Source: Nakamurella sp. A5-74 (GTDB lineage Bacteria > Actinomycetota > Actinomycetes > Mycobacteriales > Nakamurellaceae). From it: a DNA stretch of 64,000 nucleotides. Where the stretch lies: positions 4,684,570 to 4,748,569 of the forward strand of contig NZ_CP159218.1 in NCBI RefSeq assembly GCF_040438885.1, written 5' to 3'. Shown in pieces: positions 34,626-42,434 of this stretch. Made by a program: the position numbers and the translations under genes. Under the pieces are notes generated by a model that did no database searches, was not told where the DNA came from, and worked only from the letters and a program-made list of their open reading frames with translations. Within the stretch, counting starts at the first letter, position 1. Every line of letters begins with the position of its first letter.

Positions 34626-34630
34626 GTTGT
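34618..34630. promoter_or_regulatory. Inverted repeat ACAAC-N3-GTTGT over the arsR start codon
   Basis: Perfect 5-bp arms around the CAT that is the arsR start codon on the minus strand. ArsR-type repressors of AHSA1 pairs often bind short AT-rich inverted repeats near the start; this is a candidate operator only. TACGTT just to the right may be a -10 element. Confidence 0.35.
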
Positions 34631-34692
34631 TGTACGTTAGCCGCAGTGGGAGACAACCGCAAGGGGGTCGCCGATCCTGGCAGGCTGGTCCG

Positions 34693-35736
34693 ATGGACAC
34701 CGGCGACGCGTTCCGCCACCAGGCTGCTGCCTGCGCCGGGCTCGGTTCGCCGATGTACGCGGAGCTGCTCGGGCTGGTGGCCGACGCGCTCGCCTCCGGA
34801 GGAGAGGACGCCGCGCCGTTCGCAGCGGTGCTGCAGGGACACGAGAACGATCCCGGCCCGTCAGGTCTGGCGCTGCGGCTGGCCGGGTCGGTGCACCGAC
34901 TGGTACTGGAACGGCGTGCGGGGCTGCTGGCGACGTACTACCCCAGCGTGGGTGGGCGCTGGGAGCCGGAGGGCGGCTGGGCTGCCTTCCGGTCGCTGGT
35001 CATCCAGCAGCCCGACGCGGTGCGCGAATGGCTCGACCGACCACCCCAGACCAACGAGGTCGGGCGGTCCGCCGCCCTGATGGCCGGCCTGCTCGAGGTC
35101 AGCCGTGCGAAACCCCTGCCGATCCGACTCTTCGAGATCGGGGCATCGGGTGGACTCAACCTGTTGGCCGACCGATTCTCCTTCTCCGACGACGGTGGTC
35201 GGGTGCGCGGTGACGAAGGCTCGCCCGTGCAGCTCGCCGGAGCGTGGGCGGGGCCCGGCCCGTGGCCCACCGTGATCGAGCGGGTCGGGAGCGACGTCCT
35301 GCCCGTGGACGTGGCGACCACCGCTGGGCGGCTGACGCTGACCGCGTACGTCTGGCCGGACATGACGGCGCGGCACGAGCGGTTGCGCGGTGCCCTGCAG
35401 ATCGCGGCCGGATCTCCCGTCACCGTCCGGCGGCAGAGTGCTCGCAAGGTCGTCGAGAACCTTGTGCTCGTCCCCGGAACGACGACGGTGCTGTGGCACA
35501 GCGTGATGTGGCAGTACCTGGACTCGTCGGAGCAGCACGAAGTGCTGACCCGGCTGGACGCACTCGGTGCCGCCGCCACCGACGACGCGCCGCTCGTGCA
35601 CCTGTCGCTGGAGCCGCGGCGACGCACGCCCGGCGAGGACCACGAGTTCTGGCTGACGCTGCGCCGGTGGCCCGGCGGTGACACCCGCTTCCTGGCCCGG
35701 GCTCGTCCACACGGGATGCCCGTCGACTGGCAGTGA
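34693..35736 (+). CDS. DUF2332 family protein
   Basis: Protein of 347 aa matching the DUF2332 family, of unknown function. Features seen are an N-terminal helical part (FRHQAAACAGLGSPMYAELL), a conserved ARRAALMAGLL-like block (VGRSAALMAGLLEVSRAKPL) and a glycine-rich IRLFEIGASGGLNLLADRF that recalls a nucleotide- or SAM-binding loop, then VPGTTTVLWHSVMWQYL. No membrane segment. ATG at 34693 chosen; upstream codons overlap the divergent regulator. Confidence 0.85.
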   Translation: MDTGDAFRHQAAACAGLGSPMYAELLGLVADALASGGEDAAPFAAVLQGHENDPGPSGLALRLAGSVHRLVLERRAGLLATYYPSVGGRWEPEGGWAAFRSLVIQQPDAVREWLDRPPQTNEVGRSAALMAGLLEVSRAKPLPIRLFEIGASGGLNLLADRFSFSDDGGRVRGDEGSPVQLAGAWAGPGPWPTVIERVGSDVLPVDVATTAGRLTLTAYVWPDMTARHERLRGALQIAAGSPVTVRRQSARKVVENLVLVPGTTTVLWHSVMWQYLDSSEQHEVLTRLDALGAAATDDAPLVHLSLEPRRRTPGEDHEFWLTLRRWPGGDTRFLARARPHGMPVDWQ

Positions 35737-35820
35737 CTGTGTCTGCGGCTCAGCTGTTCGCGTCGTCGCCAGGGCTCACTCACCAGTCCGACGGGCCTGC
35801 GGGCCCTAGTTGTGCTGTCT

Positions 35821-35871
35821 GTTCAGTTTTGATCTGCGTTCAGTTAAACTGAACATGACCCAATGCTGAAC
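35821..35871. promoter_or_regulatory. Operator repeats upstream of the AbiE pair
   Basis: A perfect 8-1-8 inverted repeat GTTCAGTT-A-AACTGAAC occupies 35838-35854. An extra half-site GTTCAGTT lies at 35821-35828 and a partial CTGAAC at 35866-35871. The stretch is AT-rich against the flanks. AbiEi antitoxins are known to autoregulate through inverted repeats, and this array stands 32 bp before the GTG start. Confidence 0.65.
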
Positions 35872-35885
35872 GGAGGTGACCACCG

Positions 35886-36911
35886 GTGTACAACGGCATC
35901 CAGCTCGACCTCGAAAAGACGCTCCGAAGCACCGGCCTCGAGATTGCGGTTGAGCAGGCAGTGGGACGACATGGACCCGTACAGGGAATCGGGGTCACTG
36001 ACCATGGCAGTGCCGTCATCCAGCTCAGTCGAGGATCGATGCAGCAGACCTACTTCATGGCATTCGGTCCCAGGATGACCTTCGGAGCGGCCGTCGGCGT
36101 CGCTGTCCCCGCGGAGCTGACGCTCTTGATCGCAAGCGATCACATCTCGGAGAAGACCTCGATCTCGCTCCGTGCGGCCGGCATCCAGTACCTAGACCGG
36201 TCAGGGAACGCTTCGATCCGCTTCGATGATGTTCTGGTCGATGTGCGAGGACGCAAACGGACCAGCCCACCCGAGCCACAGCAGCACCGGCGTGCCACCA
36301 ATCCGTTCAGTCCGCGCAGAGCGCAAGTGGTCTCGGCACTGCTGACCTGGCCAAGGCTTGCCGGGGCGACCACGCGGGAGATCGCTCGGGCAGCCGGAGT
36401 GTCCGTGGGTCAGGCGCACGAGACGATGCACATGCTCACCGAGTCGGGACACCTGCTGCAGAATGCCGGAACCTTGCACGGGCTTCGTGAACTGCTGGAG
36501 AACTGGACGGCTGCCTACCCGACGGGACTCGGTCCGCGACTGGCTCTGGCCGCGTTCCGCGACACAGTTGGAGCGCCACCGACCGGCGACGCCGCGAATG
36601 AGCTGTGGGTGAGCGGCGAGTCCGCAGTTCCGCAGCTGATCAGGCCCGTCACCACGACTCTCTACGTGGGGTCACTCGATCCCGCACTCCCGGTCGCCAA
36701 CCGATGGCGTGCCGATGGACCGCCGAACGTATTCATCCGCAGGAAGTTCTGGTCGGTTCCAGACGACAACGACGACGGTCACCGTGTCGACGGGATCCGG
36801 CTGGCTCCGTGGCCGCTGGTGTACGCCGATCTGATGTCCAGCGGTGATGCTCGACAACGCGAGGTCGCGCAGGAATGGAGAGACCGTCATGTTGGACCTG
36901 ACCAGATGTGA
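35886..36911 (+). CDS. AbiEi-like antitoxin / transcriptional regulator (type IV toxin-antitoxin)
   Basis: Protein of 341 aa with a winged-HTH region near residues 160-200 (TTREIARAAGVSVGQAHETM, HMLTESGHLLQNAG), flanked by domains typical of the longer AbiEi-like proteins (ANELWVSGESAVPQLIRPVT; GDARQREVAQEW at the end). Known AbiEi proteins repress their own promoter and counteract the toxin. Translation from GTG at 35886 is supported by GGAGG at 35871-35875. The toxin gene starts within its last 23 bp. Its base composition is slightly lower in GC than the core genes, consistent with acquisition. Confidence 0.78.
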   Translation: MYNGIQLDLEKTLRSTGLEIAVEQAVGRHGPVQGIGVTDHGSAVIQLSRGSMQQTYFMAFGPRMTFGAAVGVAVPAELTLLIASDHISEKTSISLRAAGIQYLDRSGNASIRFDDVLVDVRGRKRTSPPEPQQHRRATNPFSPRRAQVVSALLTWPRLAGATTREIARAAGVSVGQAHETMHMLTESGHLLQNAGTLHGLRELLENWTAAYPTGLGPRLALAAFRDTVGAPPTGDAANELWVSGESAVPQLIRPVTTTLYVGSLDPALPVANRWRADGPPNVFIRRKFWSVPDDNDDGHRVDGIRLAPWPLVYADLMSSGDARQREVAQEWRDRHVGPDQM

Positions 36912-37764
36912 AGGTGCTCCCACCGACCTGATGCGGCGTGTGACAACTCGGCTTCTCGAGCTCGCGCCGACCCTGCGCGCACAAGACGTCATGCTCATCG
37001 GTGCGGGCTGTCGTGATCTCCTCCAGACGGCGCTGGGTCACGAAGAGCCCCTTCGAGCGACGCAGGACATCGACGTCGCTCTCGCTCTCGCAGATTGGCA
37101 GATCTTCCACGAGCTCAGGAACAGGCTGAAGCCCACGGACGGAACCACTGACGGCATGCGCTTCCACGTCGCCGGAGCACCGGTCGACCTCGTGCCGTTC
37201 GGGACCGTGGAGAGCCCGGCCGGCGTCGTGACGCCACACCAAGGGCGCGAGGGCATGAGCGTGTGGGCGTTCCGAGAGGTGTTCGAGCACTCCATGGAGC
37301 TACCGCTGACGGACGAGATCGTCGTGCGTCTTCCGTCCGTGCCGGGTTATGCCGCACTCAAGCTCTGCGCTTGGCTCGACCGTGTACCGCGGTTCGAGTA
37401 CAAGGATGCGTCGGACATCGCAGCGGTCCTCCGCTGGTACTCGGAGTCCGATTCTGTGCTCGAGCGTCTCTACGACTTCGAACGCGACGCCTCGATCCTC
37501 GTCGCCAACGGGACGGATCCGGGTGTCGCATCTGCTCAGCTACTGGGAAGCGATGTGGTGACGGTGATCGGACCCGAACGACAGCTTGAACTCGAGCAAC
37601 GGTGGCCGGACCGGCAGCAGGATGCTTTGGTGCGGGAGATGAAGCTGCCCCAAGCTCTCAGCTGGACCTCCTCGCCGGAACGTCGACGCGAGATCTTGAA
37701 CGGACTCGAGCGCGGACTGTTCAGCGGCCCACCGGACCCTGCCGCCGCCCCCGGTAATTCCTGA
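36889..37764 (+). CDS. AbiEii-like nucleotidyltransferase toxin
   Basis: Predicted nucleotidyltransferase of 291 aa, the toxin half of an AbiE-type system that mediates phage abortive infection in other bacteria. The NTase core shows IGAGCRDLLQTALG followed by ATQDIDVALAL, with D60 and D62 as metal-binding residues and D-L-V-P (PVDLVPFG) as the third acidic position. A helical KLCAWLDR block and DASDIAAVLRWY follow. ATG at 36889 has GGAATGGAGAG upstream; it overlaps the antitoxin by 23 bp. Confidence 0.82.
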   Translation: MLDLTRCEGAPTDLMRRVTTRLLELAPTLRAQDVMLIGAGCRDLLQTALGHEEPLRATQDIDVALALADWQIFHELRNRLKPTDGTTDGMRFHVAGAPVDLVPFGTVESPAGVVTPHQGREGMSVWAFREVFEHSMELPLTDEIVVRLPSVPGYAALKLCAWLDRVPRFEYKDASDIAAVLRWYSESDSVLERLYDFERDASILVANGTDPGVASAQLLGSDVVTVIGPERQLELEQRWPDRQQDALVREMKLPQALSWTSSPERRREILNGLERGLFSGPPDPAAAPGNS

Positions 37765-37876
37765 GTGGCTGCGGACTCAGAACTGTTCGACGCCGTCCGC
37801 CATTTCAGAGTCGCGGGACGACAGGCTGTCGGTGTCCGTGCGTAAGGTCAGGAGCACTGACAAGCAGGAGGGTCCC

Positions 37877-38074
37877 ATGGACGTACCCCAGTTCGAGGCC
37901 GCGCTCCTGCAGATGGAGGAGGACATGAAGGCGTGGTGCCCATCGAGCACCGAGAACGTCGGCCGGGTGATCGAGATCCCCGGCTCGGACGAGTGGAACA
38001 TCGAATGCCCGACCTGCGGCACCCGGTGGGCAGGCGGCAGCGCTGTGCTCGATGACCACAAGCGCTTTCGGTGA
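37877..38074 (+). CDS. Small protein with a CXXC zinc-knuckle-like site, 65 aa
   Basis: Not recognised. Short soluble protein with ECPTCGTRWAGG near the middle and an earlier single cysteine (AWCPSS), suggestive of a metal site. AGGAGG lies about 7 nt upstream of the ATG at 37877 and TAAGGT (37843-37848) could be its -10 box. It sits between the AbiE pair and the type I restriction operon. Confidence 0.6.
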   Translation: MDVPQFEAALLQMEEDMKAWCPSSTENVGRVIEIPGSDEWNIECPTCGTRWAGGSAVLDDHKRFR

Positions 38075-38196
38075 TCGATGCAGGTCTCCGATGTGGTCGC
38101 GCGACTCCAGGGCCTGGACCAACAACATCGAGGACGTCGGGCGCCAGGACCTGGAGCCGTGGCCTGGCTGATCTCACTTGAGTTCAGCTTTCGCCA

Positions 38197-41100
38197 TCAT
38201 CGTTGCTCCCCCACATAGCGTCCGGCCATCAGTTCCATCTGCTCCAGCACCAGCCTGGTCGCGCCCGGCTGCTTGTCGGGGGGGTAGTCGTACTTCACCA
38301 GCAGTCGCTTGATCGACGAGCGCAGCTTCGCCCGTACGTCGTCGCGGACGGTCCAGTCGGTGCGGACGTCGCGGCGCATCACCGCGACCAGTTCGCGCGC
38401 GATCCTGGCCAACACATCCCCGCCGAGATCGGTCACTGCGCTCTCGTTCTCGGCGACCGCGTCGTAGAAGGAGAGCTCGTCCTCCGACAGCGGCGGGTCG
38501 AACTTCTTCCCCCGGTTGGTTTCCGCTGCAACCTCTTTCGCCAGCTCGATCATCGCGGCGATCACTTCGGCGGCGGTGAGTTGCTGGTTGGTGTACTTGC
38601 GCATCAGCTCCGCGACCCGCTCGGAGAACGCCCGCTGTCGGATCGTGTTGGAGCGCGTCGCACTGCGGCTCTCCTCCAGCACCGTCTTGCGCAGCGCCTC
38701 GATGGCCAGATGTGGATTGGCAGCCCGCTGCGCCTTGTCGGAATAGGCCGGCGTCAGGTCCGAGAGTGCCGGCTTCTCCAGGCCCGCCGCCTGGTAGATG
38801 TCGATCACCTCCCCGGTCTCGGTCGAGTCGGCGATCAGCGCCCGCAGCAGCCGTTCGATCTCCTCAGGCACCGGCCGGCCCTCGGCCCGCGCGGCGGCCG
38901 CGTCGTACTTGGCCATGTAAACCCGGACCTCTTCATAGAACTGCACCTCGCCGCGGAGTACCTGCAGCGCTTCACTTCCCGAGGCCAGTGCCCAGGCGCT
39001 CATCAGCGCACGGCTGCGCGTCCGGTACCGGTCCGAGAGTCGGTCCTCACCCTCGACGACCTGGTTGCCGGGGGTCTGCGGGTCCCTCAGGTAGTTCGTG
39101 ACGAGCTGCGCGGTCTTCGCGAACGTCATCGGCTTGCCGTTCATCACGCGACTGCGCCACTCGACGCCCTTGAGCATCTCGCGGATCTCACCGATCAGGG
39201 TCATCGCGAGCGCGGCCGCCTCCTCGATGTTCTGCCCGATCGGCCGCTCCTGCTGGTCGCGCGGCGAGTACTCCTTCAGCGCTCGCTGCAGGTTGTCGAT
39301 CAGCGGCGCATACCCGACGAGCAACCCTGCGTCCTTGCCGCGGAACGTCCGGTTCACCCGCGCCAGGGTCTGCATCAGCAGTGCGCCCTTCAGCGGCCGG
39401 TCCAGGTAGAGCGTGTGCAGCGGCGGCGAGTCGAAACCGGTGAGCATCATGTCCTTGACGATCACCAGCTCCAGCTCGTCGCCGACATCGCGCACGCGTT
39501 CCTTGATCGCCTTGTTCTCGGAGTCGCGGCGTACGTGCGCCCGCAGGTGGGGCGGGTCGCTGGGGGTTCCGGAGAAGACGACCTTGATCTTGCCGGTGGT
39601 GAGGTCGTCGGAGTGCCAGTCGGGCCGCAGCGCGACGATCGCGTCGTACAGCCGCACACAGATCTCCCGGGTGGCGCCGACGATCATCGCCTTGCCCGGT
39701 GCCTCGATCATCGGCTGCATCAGCGCTCGCCGTGATTCCCAGTGCGCCACCAGATCAGCGGCCAGCGCAGCCATCCTGGCCGGTGCCCCGTAGACGGCGT
39801 TCACCTGGGCAACGCTGCCCTCGATCTGCGCGCGTTCGACGTCGTCCAGGGCACTGGTGGCGTCATCGGCAGCCCGGTCGAGATCCTCCTCGGTGACTCC
39901 TTCGGCGAGGGCCACCTTGATCAGCCGCGGCTCGAAGTACACCGGCACGGTGGCGCCGTCCGCGACCGCGCGGGTGAGGTCGTAGATGTCGATGTACTCC
40001 CCGAACACCGCCTGGGTGTTGCGGTCCTCGAACGAGATCGGGGTGCCGGTGAAGGCGATGAGGGTGGCGCGCGGCAGCGCGTCCTTGAGATGCCGGGCGT
40101 AACCGTCGAGGTCGTCATAGTGGGAACGGTGCGCTTCGTCGACCACCACCACGATGTTGCGTCGGTCTGACAGCAGCGGATGTTCCTCACCCGCGCCACG
40201 TTCGGCGGTGCTGCGACCGAACTTCTGCAGCGTGGTGAAGAAGATGCCGCCGGTCACCCGCTCGGTGAGTTCGCGCCGCAGCTGCGTTCTGCTCGTGATC
40301 TTCACCGGCTGCTCGGGCAGCAGCCGGCTGCGCTGGAACGCGTCGTACAGCTGACCGTCGAGTTCCTTGCGGTCGGTGATCACCACGATCGTCGGGTTGA
40401 GCATCTTCGGGTGACGCATGATCCGCGCGGCGTACAGCTCCATCTCCATCGACTTGCCGGAGCCCTGGGTGTGCCAGACGACGCCGGCCTTGCCGTCGCT
40501 CTCGACCGCGTGGATGGTGCTGGCCACGGCCTTGGTGACGGCGAAGTACTGGTGCGGCTTGGCGATCCGTTTGGCCGGCGCCTCGCCGCCGTCGAACGCG
40601 GTGAAGGAGAGCAGCAGCTGGAGGAATCGGAGCTGGTTGTAGAGGCCGTACAGCGCAGTCTCCAGCGGGAGCACGGTCTCGCCGTGGGCGTCGACCGCGG
40701 CGCTGTCGACCTCGCCGCCGTCGTCGTCGACGTTCCACGGAGACCAGTGGTGGAAGGGAGTGAAAGGTGTTCCGTACCGTGCATCCAGACCGTCCGAGGC
40801 CAGGTCGAACACAGCGAACCGGAAGGCCGTCGGGAACTCCTCGAGGTACGTGACGAGCTGCGCATGGGCCTCCGCCGGGCCGGCGTCGGCGCGGCCGGCC
40901 TTCTTCAGCTCGATGATCGAGACCGGCAGCCCGTTGCAGTACAGGACCAGATCGAACCGGCGATGGTGCTCCGCCCGCCGGATCGTCACCTCCGTGGCCA
41001 CCAGCCAGTGGTTGCGATCGGGGTCGGAGCTGATCAGCTCGATGGTGGGAGTCCGCTCCTGCCCGTCGTCGTCGACATAGGTGATGCCCCGGAAGCCGCC

Positions 41101-41373
41101 GACCAGCCAGTCGTGGATGCGCTGGTTCTCGGTGATCGCGTCGTTCGACTTCACCGCCAGGACCGTGGCGACAGCCTCGTCCAGGTGGGTGGTCGGCACC
41201 TGCGGGTTCAGCTCCCGCAGCGCTACCGCGAGCCGACCGGGGATCGCGAGCTCGGCCCAGTTCTCCCGCTCGCCCGACCCGGGGGCGATCTGCTCGCCGC
41301 TCATCGGTTCCCAGCCCAGCTCCGCCAGGATGTCGGCGGTGAAGTGCGACCAGTCACTCTCGGTGGTGCTCAT
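38197..41373 (-). CDS. hsdR: Type I restriction enzyme, HsdR subunit
   Basis: Restriction and translocation subunit of 1058 aa. The N-terminal PD-(D/E)XK nuclease shows D141 (RRFDLVLYCN) and E155-L-K157 (SIIELKKAG). The SF2 motor has Walker A GSGKS (residues 304-308), DEAH at 412-415 and AFTGTP after it, and the C-terminal region binds the methylase complex. With HsdM and HsdS it cleaves unmodified DNA at a distance. ATG at 41373 begins MSTTESDW; the same N-terminal sequence is repeated in a remnant at 42287-42410, which proves the start region was duplicated. It is the last gene of the operon, separated from it by an inserted toxin-antitoxin pair. Confidence 0.95.
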   Translation of the reverse strand: MSTTESDWSHFTADILAELGWEPMSGEQIAPGSGERENWAELAIPGRLAVALRELNPQVPTTHLDEAVATVLAVKSNDAITENQRIHDWLVGGFRGITYVDDDGQERTPTIELISSDPDRNHWLVATEVTIRRAEHHRRFDLVLYCNGLPVSIIELKKAGRADAGPAEAHAQLVTYLEEFPTAFRFAVFDLASDGLDARYGTPFTPFHHWSPWNVDDDGGEVDSAAVDAHGETVLPLETALYGLYNQLRFLQLLLSFTAFDGGEAPAKRIAKPHQYFAVTKAVASTIHAVESDGKAGVVWHTQGSGKSMEMELYAARIMRHPKMLNPTIVVITDRKELDGQLYDAFQRSRLLPEQPVKITSRTQLRRELTERVTGGIFFTTLQKFGRSTAERGAGEEHPLLSDRRNIVVVVDEAHRSHYDDLDGYARHLKDALPRATLIAFTGTPISFEDRNTQAVFGEYIDIYDLTRAVADGATVPVYFEPRLIKVALAEGVTEEDLDRAADDATSALDDVERAQIEGSVAQVNAVYGAPARMAALAADLVAHWESRRALMQPMIEAPGKAMIVGATREICVRLYDAIVALRPDWHSDDLTTGKIKVVFSGTPSDPPHLRAHVRRDSENKAIKERVRDVGDELELVIVKDMMLTGFDSPPLHTLYLDRPLKGALLMQTLARVNRTFRGKDAGLLVGYAPLIDNLQRALKEYSPRDQQERPIGQNIEEAAALAMTLIGEIREMLKGVEWRSRVMNGKPMTFAKTAQLVTNYLRDPQTPGNQVVEGEDRLSDRYRTRSRALMSAWALASGSEALQVLRGEVQFYEEVRVYMAKYDAAAARAEGRPVPEEIERLLRALIADSTETGEVIDIYQAAGLEKPALSDLTPAYSDKAQRAANPHLAIEALRKTVLEESRSATRSNTIRQRAFSERVAELMRKYTNQQLTAAEVIAAMIELAKEVAAETNRGKKFDPPLSEDELSFYDAVAENESAVTDLGGDVLARIARELVAVMRRDVRTDWTVRDDVRAKLRSSIKRLLVKYDYPPDKQPGATRLVLEQMELMAGRYVGEQR

Positions 41374-41397
41374 GCAGGGTCCCCCTGGACGGTTCCG
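41250..41397. repeat. 148-bp direct repeat, hsdR-side copy
   Basis: This segment (last bases of a DUF1016-like 3' end plus the first 41 hsdR codons) is repeated at 42287-42434; I count 12 mismatches in 148 positions. The two copies enclose 889 bp (41398-42286) holding the toxin-antitoxin-like pair and two palindromes. Confidence 0.92.
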
Positions 41398-41557
41398 CCG
41401 GCGACTCGACGCTGTGTGCTGGCTGGGAGCGGTGCGGATCGCACTCGCGGAGGCGAGCCGAAGATGTTGTTGTACCTCGGCAATTGACGGTTGATCGAAG
41501 AGAATCTCCAGGTGAAGGCCGCACCGGAAGCTGTGCACCCGGGTGACGGTCGGAATT

Positions 41558-41576
41558 GTGCAGCGCTGCGCTGCAC
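41558..41576. repeat. 19-bp perfect palindrome, left of the small toxin gene
   Basis: GTGCAGCG-CTG-CGCTGCAC. The 23-bp stretch 41554-41576 is identical to the core of the palindrome inside the DUF1016 gene read on the opposite strand. It lies 94 bp before the toxin-like gene. Confidence 0.9.
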
Positions 41577-41669
41577 TGCTGGCGAGTTGAGCGCAGAAGT
41601 GGCAAAACACCAAGGTTCAGAGATCAGGCCAACCTTGCGCCACTGCTTTGTGTCGGACACAATCGTGGA

Positions 41670-41891
41670 ATGCAGGTCAGGTTCACCCGTTCGTCCCGGC
41701 AGCACCGGATCGGGCGTGGTCACGCACTGCACGTGATGAACTCCTGCGAGCCGATCGCGGTGGTGGCCAACGAAGGCGACCAGGCACTGCGGTGGGAAGG
41801 CCGCGACGACCGCGGAGTGTTGCTGGAGGTGGTCGGGGTGGAGAAGCCGGACTGCCTGCTCGTGATCCACGTGATGCCGCTCGAATGGTGA
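41670..41891 (+). CDS. Small putative toxin of an RHH-associated toxin-antitoxin pair, 73 aa
   Basis: Small basic protein starting MQVRFTRSSRQHRIGRGHAL and ending PDCLLVIHVMPLEW. The arrangement FTR..HRIGRGHA..HV, then RWEGRDDRGVLLEVVGVEKP, is of the kind seen in small RelE/BrnT-sized proteins next to ribbon-helix-helix genes; the family is not identified with certainty. ATG at 41670 follows a weak GTGGA site. The RHH gene starts 13 bp downstream, so toxin precedes antitoxin. Both are antisense to the restriction operon and lie in the segment that separates hsdR from its original partner genes. Confidence 0.62.
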   Translation: MQVRFTRSSRQHRIGRGHALHVMNSCEPIAVVANEGDQALRWEGRDDRGVLLEVVGVEKPDCLLVIHVMPLEW

Positions 41892-41904
41892 GGAGAGACC
41901 GACG

Positions 41905-42213
41905 ATGACGAACCACCAGAAGAAGTACGCGTTGGCTGACGGTCCTGACGTCGAGGACGAGGAGGTCGTGCTCCTTTCGGGACGGACTCTGACCCCCGAG
42001 GTTCGTGCCGAGATCCTCGAGCAGGTGGGCGTGACGCCGGCGCGGATCGGCGCCGGGAGGCCGGCACTGGGTGAACCTGGCAAGCAGTCGCCGCAGGTGT
42101 CGTTCCGGATGCCGGAGGCGTTGCACGACGTTGCCCGCCGGGTGGCGCGGGAACGCGGGATCACCTTGTCGCAGTTGGCCCGCGAAGCGCTGGAGCGCTC
42201 ACTCAGCGCCTGA
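41905..42213 (+). CDS. Ribbon-helix-helix (CopG-like) putative antitoxin, 102 aa
   Basis: The C-terminal half is a ribbon-helix-helix DNA-binding domain: QVSFRMPEALHDVARRVARE then GITLSQLAREALERSL. The N-terminal half is acidic (DVEDEEVVLLSGRTLTPEVR) and would bind the basic partner protein. GGAGAG upstream of the ATG is a good ribosome site. RHH antitoxins normally neutralise the toxin and repress the operon. It ends 46 bp before the second 19-bp palindrome. Confidence 0.78.
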   Translation: MTNHQKKYALADGPDVEDEEVVLLSGRTLTPEVRAEILEQVGVTPARIGAGRPALGEPGKQSPQVSFRMPEALHDVARRVARERGITLSQLAREALERSLSA

Positions 42214-42259
42214 CGTCGGCCGGCCCTCGTTGCCCGCGCTGTCGTGACAGACAGCAATC

Positions 42260-42278
42260 GTGCAACGCTGCGTTGCAC
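42260..42278. repeat. 19-bp perfect palindrome, right of the antitoxin gene
   Basis: GTGCAACG-CTG-CGTTGCAC, a compensated variant of 41558-41576: both arms carry the matching A/T change, so base pairing has been kept. It sits 8 bp from the edge of the 148-bp repeat. Confidence 0.9.
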
Positions 42279-42286
42279 ACATGCGG

Positions 42287-42410
42287 GCTCGGCCCAGTTC
42301 TCCCGCTCGCCCGACCCAGGGGCGATCTGCTCGCCGGTCATCGGCTCCCAGCCCAGTTCGGCCAGGATGTCGGCGGGGAAGTGCGGCCAGGCGCTCTCGG
42401 TCGTGCTCAT
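42287..42410 (-). pseudogene. hsdR 5' remnant (first 41 codons)
   Basis: Starts at ATG 42410, overlapping the DUF1016 stop, and reads MSTTESAWPHFPADILAELG and on to GERENWAEP before similarity to HsdR stops at the 148-bp repeat edge. The frame then runs into unrelated sequence. Divergence from the intact copy (about 8%) includes several amino-acid changes, so the duplication is not recent. Confidence 0.88.
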
Positions 42411-42434
42411 GAAGGGTCCCCCGGGACGGTTCCG
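42287..42434. repeat. 148-bp direct repeat, DUF1016-side copy
   Basis: Partner of 41250-41397. It covers the last 28 bp of the DUF1016 gene with its stop codon and the hsdR remnant, so this side preserves the original DUF1016-hsdR junction (overlapping stop and start). Confidence 0.92.

Noticed and set aside
40180..41487. 435-codon plus-strand open frame opposite hsdR
   Set aside because: Antisense shadow of the HsdR nuclease and motor domains; no motif.
41370..42410. 346-codon open frame starting at the hsdR remnant
   Set aside because: Only the first 41 codons are HsdR-like; the rest is antisense to the toxin-antitoxin pair and ends in the second 148-bp repeat, so it is treated as a remnant.
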